Below the pieces are notes generated by a model, which was not told the DNA's origin, did not search any database, and saw only the letters and a list, made by a program, of their open reading frames with translations. A stretch of DNA of 64,000 bases, taken from Anaerofilum faecale. Its GTDB lineage: Bacteria > Bacillota > Clostridia > Oscillospirales > Ruminococcaceae. Location: NCBI GenBank assembly GCA_019114265.1, contig DXFV01000033.1:62001-126000 (forward strand). Direction: 5' to 3'. Each line of letters begins with the position of its first letter. The stretch's first letter is position 1. The position numbers were made by a program, and so were the translations under genes. Shown piece by piece: positions 7,237-16,954 of the stretch.

Positions 7237-9348
7237 ATGGCAAAATTAGTAATTGTGGAATCGCCTGCCAAGGCAAAAACCATCGGCAAATACCTCGGCC
7301 CGGACTATCGCGTCACCGCCAGCATGGGCCACATCCGCGACCTGCCCCAGAGTCAGCTGGGCATCGACGTCGAGCACGACTACACCCCGAAGTATATCAA
7401 CATTAAGGGCAAGGAAAAGCTGATCCGCGAGCTGAAAAGCGAGGCCAAGGAAGCCGACGAAGTTTTCCTCGCCACCGACCCCGACCGCGAGGGCGAGGCC
7501 ATCAGCTGGCACCTTGCCACCCTTCTGGGCCTTGATCCCGACCAGCCCAACCGGGTCACCTTCGGCGAGATCACCAAAAAAGGTGTGCAGGAGGGCATGG
7601 CCCATCCGCGCGCCATCGACAAAAACCTCTTCAACGCCCAGCAGGCGCGCCGCATCCTCGACCGCCTGGTGGGCTATAAGCTCAGCCCGTTTCTGTGGCG
7701 CAAGGTCCGCCGGGGCCTTTCTGCCGGACGTGTGCAGAGCGTGGCGGTGCGCCTGATCGTCGACCGCGAAAAGGAGATCGAGGCGTTCAAGCCGGAAGAA
7801 TACTGGAACCTGGACGCCGTCCTGTCTGCGCCGGGCAGCCAGAAGAAGTTCACTGCCCGTCTGCACGGGCCGGTGGGCGGCAAGAAGATCACGGTGCACA
7901 ACGCCGAGGAAGCCGCCGCCATCCGCGCCGCCGTGGAGGGCAAGGACTATATCGTCAGCGACCTCACCCGCGGCAAGCGCAGCCGTGTGCCGGCGCCGCC
8001 CTTCATCACCTCCACCATGCAGCAGGAGGCCAGCCGCCGGCTGGGCTTCACCGCCACCCGCACCATGCGCGCGGCCCAGACGCTGTACGAAGGCGTGGAG
8101 ATCGAGGGGCAGGGCGTCACCGGCCTCATCACCTATATGCGAACCGACAGCCTGCGCATCGCCGACGAAGCCGCCCAGGCCGCCAAGGAATTCATTGCCT
8201 CCACCTACGGCGAGCAGTACGTCTGCCCCACCAAGCGCAGCTATAAGACCAAAAGCGCCACCGCCGCGCAGGACGCGCACGAGGCGGTGCGCCCCACCAA
8301 CCCGGCCTTCACCCCCGACGAGGCGGACAAGAGCCTGTCGGGCGATACCGCCAAGCTGTACCGCCTGATCTGGAGCCGCTTCATCGCCAGCCAGATGAGC
8401 GACTGCCAGTTGGATACGGTGAACGCTTCCATCACGGCGGGCGACTACCTGTTCAAGGCCAGCGGCTATGTGGTCACCTTCGACGGCTTCTCGGTGCTGT
8501 ATGAAGAGGCCACCGACGAGAAGGAGAAAAAGGAGACGGCGCTGCCTCCGTTGGAGCAGGGCCAGACGCTCCGCCTGCGCGAGCTGAAGAGCGAGCAGAA
8601 ATTCACCCAGCCCCCCGCCCGCTACACCGAGGCGGCGCTCATCAAGGCGCTGGAGGAGAACGGCATCGGCCGCCCGTCCACCTATGCGCCCATCATCACC
8701 ACCATCATCGACCGCGACTATGTGGAGCGGGACGCCAAAAAGCTCAAGCCCACCTTGCTGGGCCGCGCCATCAACGAGCTGATGGAGGAGCAGTTCCCCG
8801 ACATCGTGGACGTGAAATTCAGCGCCCAGATGGAGAAAAACCTCGATAAGGTGGAGAGCGGCGCCGCCGACTGGCACACCACCATCGACCAGTTCTACAA
8901 GGGCTTCGACGCCACTTTGCAGCAGGCCGAGGTGAACATGGAGGGCAAGAAGATCAAGGTGCCCGACGAGGAGAGCGACGAGATCTGCGAAAAATGCGGC
9001 CGCCGCATGGTCATCAAGACCGGCCGGTACGGCAAGTTCCTGGCCTGCCCCGGCTTCCCCGAATGCACCAATACCAAAAAGCTGGTCAAAGACACCGGCG
9101 GCGTCTGCCCGCTGTGCGGCAGCCGCATCCTGGTGCGCCGCAGCCAGAAGGGGCGCATCTACTATGGGTGCGAGAAGAACCCCGCCTGCGGTTTCATGAC
9201 CTGGGACGAGCCGACGGCCGAGAAGTGCGAGAAGTGCGGCGGCACCCTGTTCAAGAAGCTGGGAAAAGGCGCCCATTTGTACTGCGCACGCGAGGGCTGC
9301 GGCTTCACAAAGCCGCTCACCCGCCCCGGCCAAAAGACAGGAGAGTGA
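7237..9348 (+). CDS. topA: DNA topoisomerase I (type IA)
   Basis: 703 residues. It relaxes negative supercoils by cutting one strand through a 5'-phosphotyrosine. The Toprim domain starts MAKLVIVESPAKAKTIGKYL, with the acidic DPDREGEAISWHL motif. The catalytic tyrosine is Y300 in GLITYMRTDS. Three C4 zinc ribbons lie at the C-terminus: CEKCGRRMVIKTG...CPGFPEC, CPLCGSRIL...CEKNPAC, and CEKCGGTLF...CAREGC. The ATG follows AAAGGTGAG. trmFO begins three bases after the stop, so the genes are almost certainly co-transcribed. Confidence 0.97.
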   Translation: MAKLVIVESPAKAKTIGKYLGPDYRVTASMGHIRDLPQSQLGIDVEHDYTPKYINIKGKEKLIRELKSEAKEADEVFLATDPDREGEAISWHLATLLGLDPDQPNRVTFGEITKKGVQEGMAHPRAIDKNLFNAQQARRILDRLVGYKLSPFLWRKVRRGLSAGRVQSVAVRLIVDREKEIEAFKPEEYWNLDAVLSAPGSQKKFTARLHGPVGGKKITVHNAEEAAAIRAAVEGKDYIVSDLTRGKRSRVPAPPFITSTMQQEASRRLGFTATRTMRAAQTLYEGVEIEGQGVTGLITYMRTDSLRIADEAAQAAKEFIASTYGEQYVCPTKRSYKTKSATAAQDAHEAVRPTNPAFTPDEADKSLSGDTAKLYRLIWSRFIASQMSDCQLDTVNASITAGDYLFKASGYVVTFDGFSVLYEEATDEKEKKETALPPLEQGQTLRLRELKSEQKFTQPPARYTEAALIKALEENGIGRPSTYAPIITTIIDRDYVERDAKKLKPTLLGRAINELMEEQFPDIVDVKFSAQMEKNLDKVESGAADWHTTIDQFYKGFDATLQQAEVNMEGKKIKVPDEESDEICEKCGRRMVIKTGRYGKFLACPGFPECTNTKKLVKDTGGVCPLCGSRILVRRSQKGRIYYGCEKNPACGFMTWDEPTAEKCEKCGGTLFKKLGKGAHLYCAREGCGFTKPLTRPGQKTGE

Positions 9349-9351
9349 CCC

Positions 9352-10659
9352 ATGCCCACCATCAAGATCCTCGGCGCCGGTCTGGCCGGCTGTGAGGCGG
9401 CCCTCTGGCTTGCCGGGCACGGCCACACCGTCGACCTCTACGAACAGAAACCCCACGTATACAGCCCGGCGCACAAGCTGGAAGGCTTTGCCGAGCTGGT
9501 GTGCTCCAACAGCCTGAAAGCCGACCGTCTGGAATCGGCCAGCGGCCTGCTCAAGGCCGAGATGCGCCGGCTGGGCAGCAGCCTTCTGCCCATCGCCGCC
9601 CGGTGCAGCGTGGCGGCGGGCGGCGCGCTGGCGGTGGACCGGCACGAGTTCTCGGCGCTGGTCACCGCTGCCGTCAAGGCCCAGCCGAACATCCGGCTGC
9701 ATCTGGAGGAGGTCACCTCCATCCAGCCCGACGACGGCCTCACGCTGGTGGCCACCGGCCCGCTCACACAGGGCAGGCTGGCCGAGTCCATCCAGCAGCT
9801 CACCGGCGGCGCGCAGCTGTCCTTTTACGATGCCGCCGCCCCCATCGTCACGGCCGAAAGCCTGGACATGACCAGGGTGTTCGCCGCCTCCCGCTGGGGA
9901 AAGGGCGACGCCGACTACCTCAACTGCCCGTTCGATAAGGCGGGATACGAGGCCTTCTACCAGGCGCTGGTGGAAGCCGAGCGCGCCCCGCTGCACGATT
10001 TCGACGGCGACCTCACCGTCTACGAGGGCTGTATGCCGGTGGAGGTGATGGCGCGCCGCGGCCCCGACACGATGCGGTTCGGCCCGCTGCGCCCGGTGGG
10101 CCTCGTGGACCCGGCCACCGGCCACCGCCCGTGGGCAAATGTCCAGCTGCGGCGGGAAAACCGCGAAGGCACGCTGTATAATCTGGTGGGCTTCCAGACG
10201 AACCTCAAGTTCGGCGAGCAGAAGCGGGTGTTCTCGATGATCCCCGGCCTCGAGCATGCCGAGTTTGCCCGCTATGGCGTGATGCACCGCAACACCTTCC
10301 TGAACAGCCCGCGCCTGCTGCTGCCCACCCTGAACCTGCGCCGGTACCCGAACGTCTACTTCGCCGGGCAGATCACCGGCTTCGAGGGGTATATGGAGAG
10401 CGCCGCCAGCGGGCTGCTGGCCGCCCGCGCGCTCCACGCCCGCCTGCTGGGCGACGAGCCGGAGCAGTGGCCGGCCGGCTGTATGCTGGGCGCGATGCTG
10501 CGCTACATCACCACCGAAAACAAGGACTTCCAGCCGATGGGCGCGAACATGGGCCTGCTGCCGCCGCTCACCGAGCGCGTGCGCGACAAGCGCGAGCGGT
10601 ACGGGCGGGTGGCGCGCCTGGCGCTGGAGGCGCTGGAAACCGCTGTGCGGTACGAATAA
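9352..10659 (+). CDS. trmFO: TrmFO, folate/FAD-dependent tRNA (uracil-54-C5)-methyltransferase
   Basis: 435 residues. TrmFO makes ribothymidine at position 54 of the tRNA T-loop, taking carbon from methylenetetrahydrofolate and electrons from FADH2. The FAD-binding GxGxxG motif is ILGAGLAGCEAALWLA at the N-terminus. Further family blocks are LEGFAELVCSNSLKADRLESASGLLKAEM (start of the insertion domain), YFAGQITGFEGYMESAASG, and ENKDFQPMGANMGLLPP near the end. The topA-trmFO pair is standard in low-GC Gram-positives. The protein has the normal length and no gap in the cofactor motif. Confidence 0.96.
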   Translation: MPTIKILGAGLAGCEAALWLAGHGHTVDLYEQKPHVYSPAHKLEGFAELVCSNSLKADRLESASGLLKAEMRRLGSSLLPIAARCSVAAGGALAVDRHEFSALVTAAVKAQPNIRLHLEEVTSIQPDDGLTLVATGPLTQGRLAESIQQLTGGAQLSFYDAAAPIVTAESLDMTRVFAASRWGKGDADYLNCPFDKAGYEAFYQALVEAERAPLHDFDGDLTVYEGCMPVEVMARRGPDTMRFGPLRPVGLVDPATGHRPWANVQLRRENREGTLYNLVGFQTNLKFGEQKRVFSMIPGLEHAEFARYGVMHRNTFLNSPRLLLPTLNLRRYPNVYFAGQITGFEGYMESAASGLLAARALHARLLGDEPEQWPAGCMLGAMLRYITTENKDFQPMGANMGLLPPLTERVRDKRERYGRVARLALEALETAVRYE

Positions 10660-10689
10660 ATACACAACACCCAGGGAGGGGATACAGTT

Positions 10690-11703
10690 ATGAAAATCAT
10701 CATCGACGCGATGGGCGGCGACAACGCGCCCGACGCCATTCTGCAGGGCGCGGCCGACGCCGTGAAAGAGCTGGACGTGGAGATCCTGGCGGTGGGCGAT
10801 CCCAAGGCCATCCAGGAATCCGCCGCCCGTCTGGGCATCCTGCTGGAGGGCATCGAGATCCTGCCCGCCAGCGAGACCATCGAGATGTGCGACGAACCTG
10901 CCAAGGCGGTGCGCACCAAGAAAGACTCCAGCCTTGTGGTGGGCCTGAAAGCGCTGGCCGAGGGCAAGGGCGACGCCTTTGTGTCGGCCGGCAGCACCGG
11001 TGCGCTGCATGTGGGCACCAGCCTGCTTGTCCGCACCGTGAAGGGGGTCAAGCGGCCCGCGCTGGCCACCGTCATCCCCGGCGGCAAAAAGCCCTACCTG
11101 CTGATGGACTGCGGCGCCAACGTCGAGTGCCGCGCCACCATGCTGAACGCCTTCGGCGTGATGGGCAGCGTGTATATGAATAAGGTGATGGGCGTGAAGG
11201 ACCCCGCCGTGGCGCTGGTGAACAACGGCGCCGAGGAGAGCAAGGGCACCCCCGTCTACCGCGAAGCGCACCAGCTGCTGAAAGCCAATCCCGCCATCCG
11301 CTTCACCGGCAACATCGAGCCGCGCGACGTCCCCACCGGCGCCGCCGACGTGGTGGTCTGCGACGGCTTCACCGGCAACGTCATCCTCAAGCTCACCGAG
11401 GGCCTGGCCAAGACGCTGATCGGCCAGCTGAAGCCGGTGTTCATGAAGAATCTGCGCACAAAACTCGCCTTCCTGGCCATAAAGGACGGCATGAAGGAGT
11501 TCAAGAAAAAGATGGACGCCGATGAGTACGGCGGAGCCCCGCTGCTGGGCGCTGCGCGCCCGGTGATCAAGGCGCACGGCTCCTCCAATGCCAAGGCCTT
11601 CAAGAACGCCATCCGGCAGGCAAAGCTCTGCGTGGAGGGCGATGTGGTGGGCACCATGCAGGCCAGTTTGGCCGCCCTGGCCGCGCCGGAAAACGAGGGC
11701 TGA
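10690..11703 (+). CDS. plsX: Phosphate acyltransferase PlsX
   Basis: 337 residues. PlsX converts acyl-ACP to acyl-phosphate, the donor that PlsY uses to start phospholipid synthesis. It acts at the inner face of the membrane. The start MKIIIDAMGGDNAPDAILQG is the family signature. Other conserved stretches are SAGSTGALH, MDCGANVECRA, VALVNNGAEESKG and VVCDGFTGNVILKLTEG. The usual gene order is plsX-(fabD/fabG)-acpP-rnc, but here rnc begins 3 bases after the plsX stop with no acyl-carrier-protein gene between them. Confidence 0.95.
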   Translation: MKIIIDAMGGDNAPDAILQGAADAVKELDVEILAVGDPKAIQESAARLGILLEGIEILPASETIEMCDEPAKAVRTKKDSSLVVGLKALAEGKGDAFVSAGSTGALHVGTSLLVRTVKGVKRPALATVIPGGKKPYLLMDCGANVECRATMLNAFGVMGSVYMNKVMGVKDPAVALVNNGAEESKGTPVYREAHQLLKANPAIRFTGNIEPRDVPTGAADVVVCDGFTGNVILKLTEGLAKTLIGQLKPVFMKNLRTKLAFLAIKDGMKEFKKKMDADEYGGAPLLGAARPVIKAHGSSNAKAFKNAIRQAKLCVEGDVVGTMQASLAALAAPENEG

Positions 11704-11706
11704 GCC

Positions 11707-12372
11707 ATGCTGCATGAACTGGAAAAAACCATCGGATATACCTTTTCGGACATCAACCTGCTGCGGGTGGCGATGACCCACACCAGCTATGCCAACGAGA
11801 GCAGGAAAAAGGAGCCGCACAACGAGCGGCTGGAATTTCTGGGCGACTCGGTGCTCAGCATCGTGGTGGCGGACTACCTGTTCCACGAGGCCGGGCACCT
11901 GCCGGAGGGCGAGCTCACCCGCAAGCGCGCGAGCCTGGTGTGCGAGCAGGCGCTGTTCGGCTTTGCCCGGCAGATCGGCCTGGGCAAGTATCTGCGCCTG
12001 GGCAGGGGAGAGGAGCGCGGCGGCGGACGTCAGCGCCCCAGCATCCTGTCCGACGCCTTCGAGGCGCTCATCGCCGCCATCTATCTGGACGGCGGCCTGG
12101 AGCCGGCGCGGAAATTCATCCTTCCGTTCGTGAAGGAGGGCCACGGCGCCGAGGCCGACTACAAGACCCGGCTGCAGGAGGTGGTGCAGCAGAATCCGGA
12201 GGAGCGGCTGCGCTATGTGGTGGCCAGCGAGACCGGCCCCGACCACGACAAGCACTTTGTGGTGGAGGTGCACCTGAATTCCAACTGCATCGGCACCGGC
12301 GAGGGGCATTCCAAAAAGGTGGCCGAGCAGCACGCCGCCCAGCAGGCGCTCGCCCTGATGGGCCTGGCCTGA
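11707..12372 (+). CDS. rnc: Ribonuclease III
   Basis: 221 residues. RNase III cleaves double-stranded RNA to mature rRNA and turn over messages. The catalytic signature ERLEFLGDSVLSIVVADYLF is complete. The second acidic site lies in LSDAFEALIAAIYLDGG. A C-terminal double-stranded-RNA-binding domain spans residues 153-221 (DYKTRLQEVVQQN... GTGEGHSKKVAEQHAAQQAL). The ATG is three bases past plsX. smc follows 31 bases downstream, the conserved rnc-smc-ftsY order. Confidence 0.96.
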   Translation: MLHELEKTIGYTFSDINLLRVAMTHTSYANESRKKEPHNERLEFLGDSVLSIVVADYLFHEAGHLPEGELTRKRASLVCEQALFGFARQIGLGKYLRLGRGEERGGGRQRPSILSDAFEALIAAIYLDGGLEPARKFILPFVKEGHGAEADYKTRLQEVVQQNPEERLRYVVASETGPDHDKHFVVEVHLNSNCIGTGEGHSKKVAEQHAAQQALALMGLA

Positions 12373-12403
12373 GCAGAGCAAAACCAAGGATGGGACGTGA
12401 ACT

Positions 12404-15400
12404 ATGGTACTGAAGGAACTGGAGATCCAGGGGTTCAAATCCTTCCCGGACAAGACCCGCATCACCATCGGCCGGGGCATCACCGCCGTGGTGGGGCCGA
12501 ACGGTTCGGGCAAGAGCAACATCTCCGACGCCATCCGCTGGGTGCTGGGCGAGACCAGCTCCCGCCAGCTGCGCGGCGGCGGCAAGATGGAGGATGTGAT
12601 CTTCGGCGGCACCCAGAAGCGCGGCGCGATGGGCTATGCCAGCGTTGCCCTCACGGTGGACAACACCGACCGCCGCATCGACGTGGACAGCGACGAGGTG
12701 ACCATCGGCCGCAAATACTACCGTTCGGGCGACAGTGAATATTCGATCAACGGCCACAGCGTCCGTCTGAAAGATATCTACGAGCTTTTCCTCGACACCG
12801 GCCTGGGCCGCGACGGCTATTCGATCGTCGGGCAGGGCCGCGTGGCCGAGATCGTGGGCGCAAAGAGCGCCGAGCGCCGCGAGATCTTTGAAGAGGCCAG
12901 CGGCATCGCCAAATACCGCTACCGCAAAACCGAAGCCGAGCGCCGCCTGGCCGCCGCCGAGGACAATCTCGTGCGCCTGCACGACATTCTGGGCGAGCTG
13001 GAAGGGCGTGTGGAGCCGCTGCGCCGCGAGAGCGAAAAGGCGCAGAAGTTCCTGCAACTGTCCGCCCGCCGCAAACAGCTGGAGGTCACCCTCTGGTCCG
13101 ACACGGTGCACACCGCCAAAAACGCCCTGCGCGCCCAGCAGCGCAAGCTGGACGCCGCCGACGAGGACTACCAGCGCCAGTGCGCGCAGCTGGAAGAACT
13201 GGAAGCGCAGACCGAAACGGTGCGCACCGAGATCCAGCAGCTGAACGTGGAGGTGGAGCGCGCCAACAACGGCATCCGCGCCCTCACCCAGCAGATGGCC
13301 GGGGCGGACGGCCAGGTGGCGGTGCTGGAAAACGACATCGCCCACGACCGCAAGGCCGAGGAGGAAGCGCGCGCCGAGCTGGCGCGGGGCACCGCCGGCC
13401 AGCAGGGGCTGGAGGCCGAGGCCCGCGCCCATGCATCCGACGCACAGGCCGCCGAGCAGACCGCCGCCGGGCTGGCGCGGAAGATCCGCGAGGATGAGCA
13501 GCAGCTGGAACAGCTGCAGAAGGAGAACGAAGCGGCCGGACAGCGCCGGGGCGAGGTGAGCGCGCGGCTGGCCTCGCTTGCCGCCGAGCAGACCCGCCTG
13601 GCCGCCCGCATCGCCGCCGCCGACAGCGCCGCCGCCGCCGCGGCCCAGCAATTGGAGACGCTGGCCGGGCAGCAGCAGGGCGGTGACGACACCGTCTTTG
13701 CGCTCCGGCAGGAGCTGGAGGAGACCAATACCTATCTGAAAACACTGTCCGCCGACATCACCCGCCTGGAAAACGTGCAGGGCGGCCTGAAGCTGAAGCT
13801 GTCCAAACGGCAGCGGCAGCTGGACGAGGCCGACGCCGCCCAGCAGCAGCTGGAACGGGAAGCCGGCGCCGCCGAGAGCCGCCTGCGCGTGCTCAGAGAG
13901 ATGGAGCGCAGCATGGAGGGCTATTCAGGCAGCGTCAAGGCGGTCATGCGCGCGGCGTCCGCCCACCGTCTGCGGGGGATCATCGGGCCGGTCAGCAGCC
14001 TTTTGCGGGTGCGCCCCGGCTACGAGACTGCCATCGAGATCGCGCTGGGCGCCGCCGCGCAGAACATCGTGGTGGAAAACGAAGCCGCCGCCAAAGCGGC
14101 CATCGCCTTTTTGCGCGACGAGAAGGCGGGCCGCGCCACCTTCCTGCCGCTGGACACCATCCGCGCCCAGACGATGGACGCCTCCCGCCTGCACGGCAGC
14201 GCGGTGGTGGCGGCCACCCTGGTGCAGGCCGACGACCGCTACCGGTCCATCGTGCAGAACCTGCTGGGCCGCATCGTGGTGGTGAACGACCTGAACGAAG
14301 CCAGCGGCGTCGCCCGCAGCCTGGATTTCCGCCACCGCATCGTCACGGTGGACGGCCAGGTCATCAACGCGGGCGGCAGCTACACCGGCGGCAGCGTGGC
14401 GCGGTCGGCCGGTCTGTTCACGCGCCGGCAGGAGATCGACGAGCTGAAACAGCGCCTTGCCGCCTTCGCCTCCCGCCGCGCCGCCGCGCACGACGCGGTG
14501 CAGAAGGTGAAAGCCGAGGTGGACGCCCTCACCGCCGAGCTGAACGCCGCGGCCAGCGAGGCCGTCACGGCGGGCGGCGACCGCATCCGCGCCGAGATGG
14601 AAGCGCGGCGCCTGCAGAGCGAGCTCAGCCAGCACGAGGCGTCCGCCCAGCTGCGCAAAGCGCAGGCCGGCCAGCTTGCGGCGCAGGCAGAGACCAGCCG
14701 GAAGGAGGCCGCCGACGCCCGCGCCGAGGCCGACCGCCTTTCGGCGCAGAACGCCGCGCTGGAGGAGGAGCTGTCCCGCCTGAACGGCGGCGACACCGCC
14801 TTTTTGCGGGCGCGGGACGCCATCACCGCCCGCCTGGGCGAAAACCGCCTGGCACAGCTGGACGCCAGCCGCGATGCGCAGGCACACTGGCAGGCCATCG
14901 AGCAGCTGGCGCAGCGCAGCGGGGAGAGCCGCCAGCGCGCCGCCCAGCTGGAGCAGACGCTGGCCGATCTGGCCGCGCACATCCGGGCCAGCGAAAAGAG
15001 CATCGAGCAGGTGCGCCGGGATAAGGAATCCGCGCGCCTGGAGATCGTCAAGCTGGAGCAGAGCATCCAGTCCTTCACAAGCGCCCGGATGGAAAAGGAA
15101 GCCTCCATCACCCGCCAGACCCAGCAGGCGCGCGGTATGAACCAGCAGCGGGAGGACCTCTCCCGCGAGATCAGCCGCCTGCAGGAAGGCCGCAAGGCGC
15201 TGGAACTGGAGTACGACCAGACCATCGCCAAGCTGTGGGAGGAATACGAACTTACATTGTCCGACGCCGAAGCGCTCTGCGTCCCCTTCGACAGCCTGCC
15301 CGAGCTCAAGCGGCAGGTGGCGGAGGTGCGTGCAAAGGTGCGCGCACTGGGCAGCGTGAACGTCGCGGCCATCGACGAATACGCCGAGGTCAGCGAACGG

Positions 15401-15964
15401 TACGAATTCCTGCGCGCGCAGGTGAAGGACGTTGAGACCAGCCGCACCCAGCTGTGCAAAATGATCGCCGAGCTGTCGGAGGAGATGAAGAGCCTGTTCG
15501 CAGACAGCTTTGCCCGCATCAACAAGCACTTCGGCCGCATCTTCACCGAACTGTTCGGCGGCGGCGCCGCCAGCCTGGTGCTGTCCGACCCGTCCGACGT
15601 GCTCACCAGCGGCATCGAGATCCACGTTGCCCCGCCGGGCAAGATCATCAAGAACCTGTCGGCGCTCTCGGGCGGCGAGCAGTCGCTGGTGGCGATCTGC
15701 ATCTATTTCGCCATCCTGGCCGTGAACCCGGCCCCCTTCTGCATCCTGGACGAGATCGAAGCCGCGCTGGACGACGTGAACGTGGTGCGCTACGCGCAGT
15801 ACCTGCGCCGCATCTCGGACGCCACCCAGTTCATCGTCATCACCCACCGCCGCGGCACGATGGAAGCCGCCGACGTGCTGTACGGCGTCACCATGCAGGA
15901 GGACGGCGTGTCCAGGCTGCTGCGTCTGGATCTGGATAAAGTGGACGCAACGCTGGTATCGTGA
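12404..15964 (+). CDS. smc: Chromosome segregation protein SMC
   Basis: 1186 residues. SMC dimers with ScpA and ScpB extrude DNA loops and help resolve new chromosome arms. The N-terminal ATPase half has Walker A GPNGSGKSN near residues 32-40. Two long coiled-coil arms rich in Ala, Glu, Gln and Arg flank a hinge at about residues 505-670 (HRLRGIIGPVSSLLRV ... VINAGGSYTGGS). The C-terminal half has the signature LSGGEQSLVAI and Walker B FCILDEIEAALDD. The length is typical. The extreme bias to GCC/CGC/GAG codons creates long but meaningless reading frames on both strands. Confidence 0.97.
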   Translation: MVLKELEIQGFKSFPDKTRITIGRGITAVVGPNGSGKSNISDAIRWVLGETSSRQLRGGGKMEDVIFGGTQKRGAMGYASVALTVDNTDRRIDVDSDEVTIGRKYYRSGDSEYSINGHSVRLKDIYELFLDTGLGRDGYSIVGQGRVAEIVGAKSAERREIFEEASGIAKYRYRKTEAERRLAAAEDNLVRLHDILGELEGRVEPLRRESEKAQKFLQLSARRKQLEVTLWSDTVHTAKNALRAQQRKLDAADEDYQRQCAQLEELEAQTETVRTEIQQLNVEVERANNGIRALTQQMAGADGQVAVLENDIAHDRKAEEEARAELARGTAGQQGLEAEARAHASDAQAAEQTAAGLARKIREDEQQLEQLQKENEAAGQRRGEVSARLASLAAEQTRLAARIAAADSAAAAAAQQLETLAGQQQGGDDTVFALRQELEETNTYLKTLSADITRLENVQGGLKLKLSKRQRQLDEADAAQQQLEREAGAAESRLRVLREMERSMEGYSGSVKAVMRAASAHRLRGIIGPVSSLLRVRPGYETAIEIALGAAAQNIVVENEAAAKAAIAFLRDEKAGRATFLPLDTIRAQTMDASRLHGSAVVAATLVQADDRYRSIVQNLLGRIVVVNDLNEASGVARSLDFRHRIVTVDGQVINAGGSYTGGSVARSAGLFTRRQEIDELKQRLAAFASRRAAAHDAVQKVKAEVDALTAELNAAASEAVTAGGDRIRAEMEARRLQSELSQHEASAQLRKAQAGQLAAQAETSRKEAADARAEADRLSAQNAALEEELSRLNGGDTAFLRARDAITARLGENRLAQLDASRDAQAHWQAIEQLAQRSGESRQRAAQLEQTLADLAAHIRASEKSIEQVRRDKESARLEIVKLEQSIQSFTSARMEKEASITRQTQQARGMNQQREDLSREISRLQEGRKALELEYDQTIAKLWEEYELTLSDAEALCVPFDSLPELKRQVAEVRAKVRALGSVNVAAIDEYAEVSERYEFLRAQVKDVETSRTQLCKMIAELSEEMKSLFADSFARINKHFGRIFTELFGGGAASLVLSDPSDVLTSGIEIHVAPPGKIIKNLSALSGGEQSLVAICIYFAILAVNPAPFCILDEIEAALDDVNVVRYAQYLRRISDATQFIVITHRRGTMEAADVLYGVTMQEDGVSRLLRLDLDKVDATLVS

Positions 15965-15983
15965 AAGATTCCGCCCCACTGGA

Positions 15984-16002
15984 ACGTATATAGTATATAC
16001 GT
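15984..16002. repeat. 19-base perfect palindrome upstream of ftsY
   Basis: ACGTATATA-G-TATATACGT is a perfect inverted repeat of two 9-base arms around one central base. It lies in the 77-base smc-ftsY gap, 20 bases after the smc stop. It contains -10-like hexamers such as TATAGT but no convincing -35 at the right distance. It could be an operator or a weak promoter. It lacks a T run, so it is not an intrinsic terminator. Confidence 0.6.
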
Positions 16003-16041
16003 ACTTTGCCGAACGCCCCGGATGGGAAAGGAGAATGAACC

Positions 16042-16953
16042 ATGGGATTCTTTGAAAAACTGGGCCAGAGCCTCAAGAAAACGCGCGACTCCATTTTCGG
16101 CGCCATCGGCGCGATGGTCACCGCCAGCGAGATCACCGACGAGATGTACGACAACCTGGAGGAACAGCTGATTCTGGCCGACGTGGGCGCCGACGTGGCG
16201 ATGGACCTGGTGGACCAGCTGCGCCGCGAGGTGAAAGCAAACCACCTAAAGACCGGTCCCGAGGCCATGCAGGCGCTGAAGGGCATTCTGTGCAAGATGA
16301 TGTCCCCGGAGGAGGAGATGCACCTGTCCGGCCAGCCCACCGTGATCCTGGTGATCGGTGTGAACGGCGTGGGCAAGACCACCTCCATCGCAAAGCTGGC
16401 CAAGCTCTACACCTCGCAGGGCAAAAAGGTGATGCTGGCAGCGGGAGACACCTTCCGCGCCGCCGCCGCCGAGCAGCTGGGCGTCTGGGCCGACCGCGTG
16501 GGCGTCACGCTGGTGCGCCACAGCGAAGGCTCCGACCCCGCCGCCGTCATCTACGACGCGGTGGAGAGCGCCGCCGCCAGGCACTGCGACATCGTCATCT
16601 GCGACACCGCGGGACGCCTGCACAACAAGAAGAACCTGATGGACGAGCTGTCCAAGATCAGCCGTGTGGCCTCTAAAGCCTGCGACACCGCCACGGTGGA
16701 GACGCTGCTGGTGCTGGACGCCATCACCGGCCAGAACGCCATCAACCAGGCCAGCCAGTTCATCGACGCCGCCGGCGCCACCGGCATCATCCTCACCAAG
16801 CTGGACGGCACCGCCAAGGGCGGCGCGGCCATCGCCATCAAGGCGAAGCTGGGCCTGCCGGTGCGGTATGTCGGCGTGGGCGAGGGCGTGGACGACCTGA
16901 TGGAATTCGACCCGGCGGCCTTTGTGGACGCCCTGTTTGCAAGCGAGGTATGA
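16042..16953 (+). CDS. ftsY: Signal recognition particle receptor FtsY
   Basis: 303 residues. FtsY is the membrane-associated GTPase that receives ribosome-SRP complexes and hands them to SecYEG. It has only the N and G domains; the long acidic A domain of E. coli is absent, as in most Gram-positives. The GTP motifs are GVNGVGKTTSIAKLA (G1), GDTFRAAAAEQL, CDTAGRLHNKKNLM (G3) and TKLDGTAKGGAAI (G4). Its partner Ffh is encoded 45 kb away at 62214. A GGAG site precedes the ATG. Confidence 0.97.
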   Translation: MGFFEKLGQSLKKTRDSIFGAIGAMVTASEITDEMYDNLEEQLILADVGADVAMDLVDQLRREVKANHLKTGPEAMQALKGILCKMMSPEEEMHLSGQPTVILVIGVNGVGKTTSIAKLAKLYTSQGKKVMLAAGDTFRAAAAEQLGVWADRVGVTLVRHSEGSDPAAVIYDAVESAAARHCDIVICDTAGRLHNKKNLMDELSKISRVASKACDTATVETLLVLDAITGQNAINQASQFIDAAGATGIILTKLDGTAKGGAAIAIKAKLGLPVRYVGVGEGVDDLMEFDPAAFVDALFASEV

Positions 16954-16954
16954 T

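Noticed and set aside
7246..12612. A 1788-residue open frame on the minus strand across topA to smc, and a similar 1340-residue frame at 16-4038
   Set aside because: Both run antisense to clear genes, have no ribosome site, and are rich in His, Arg, Gly and Gln as expected from the complement of GCC/CGC-biased codons. They are artefacts of high GC.
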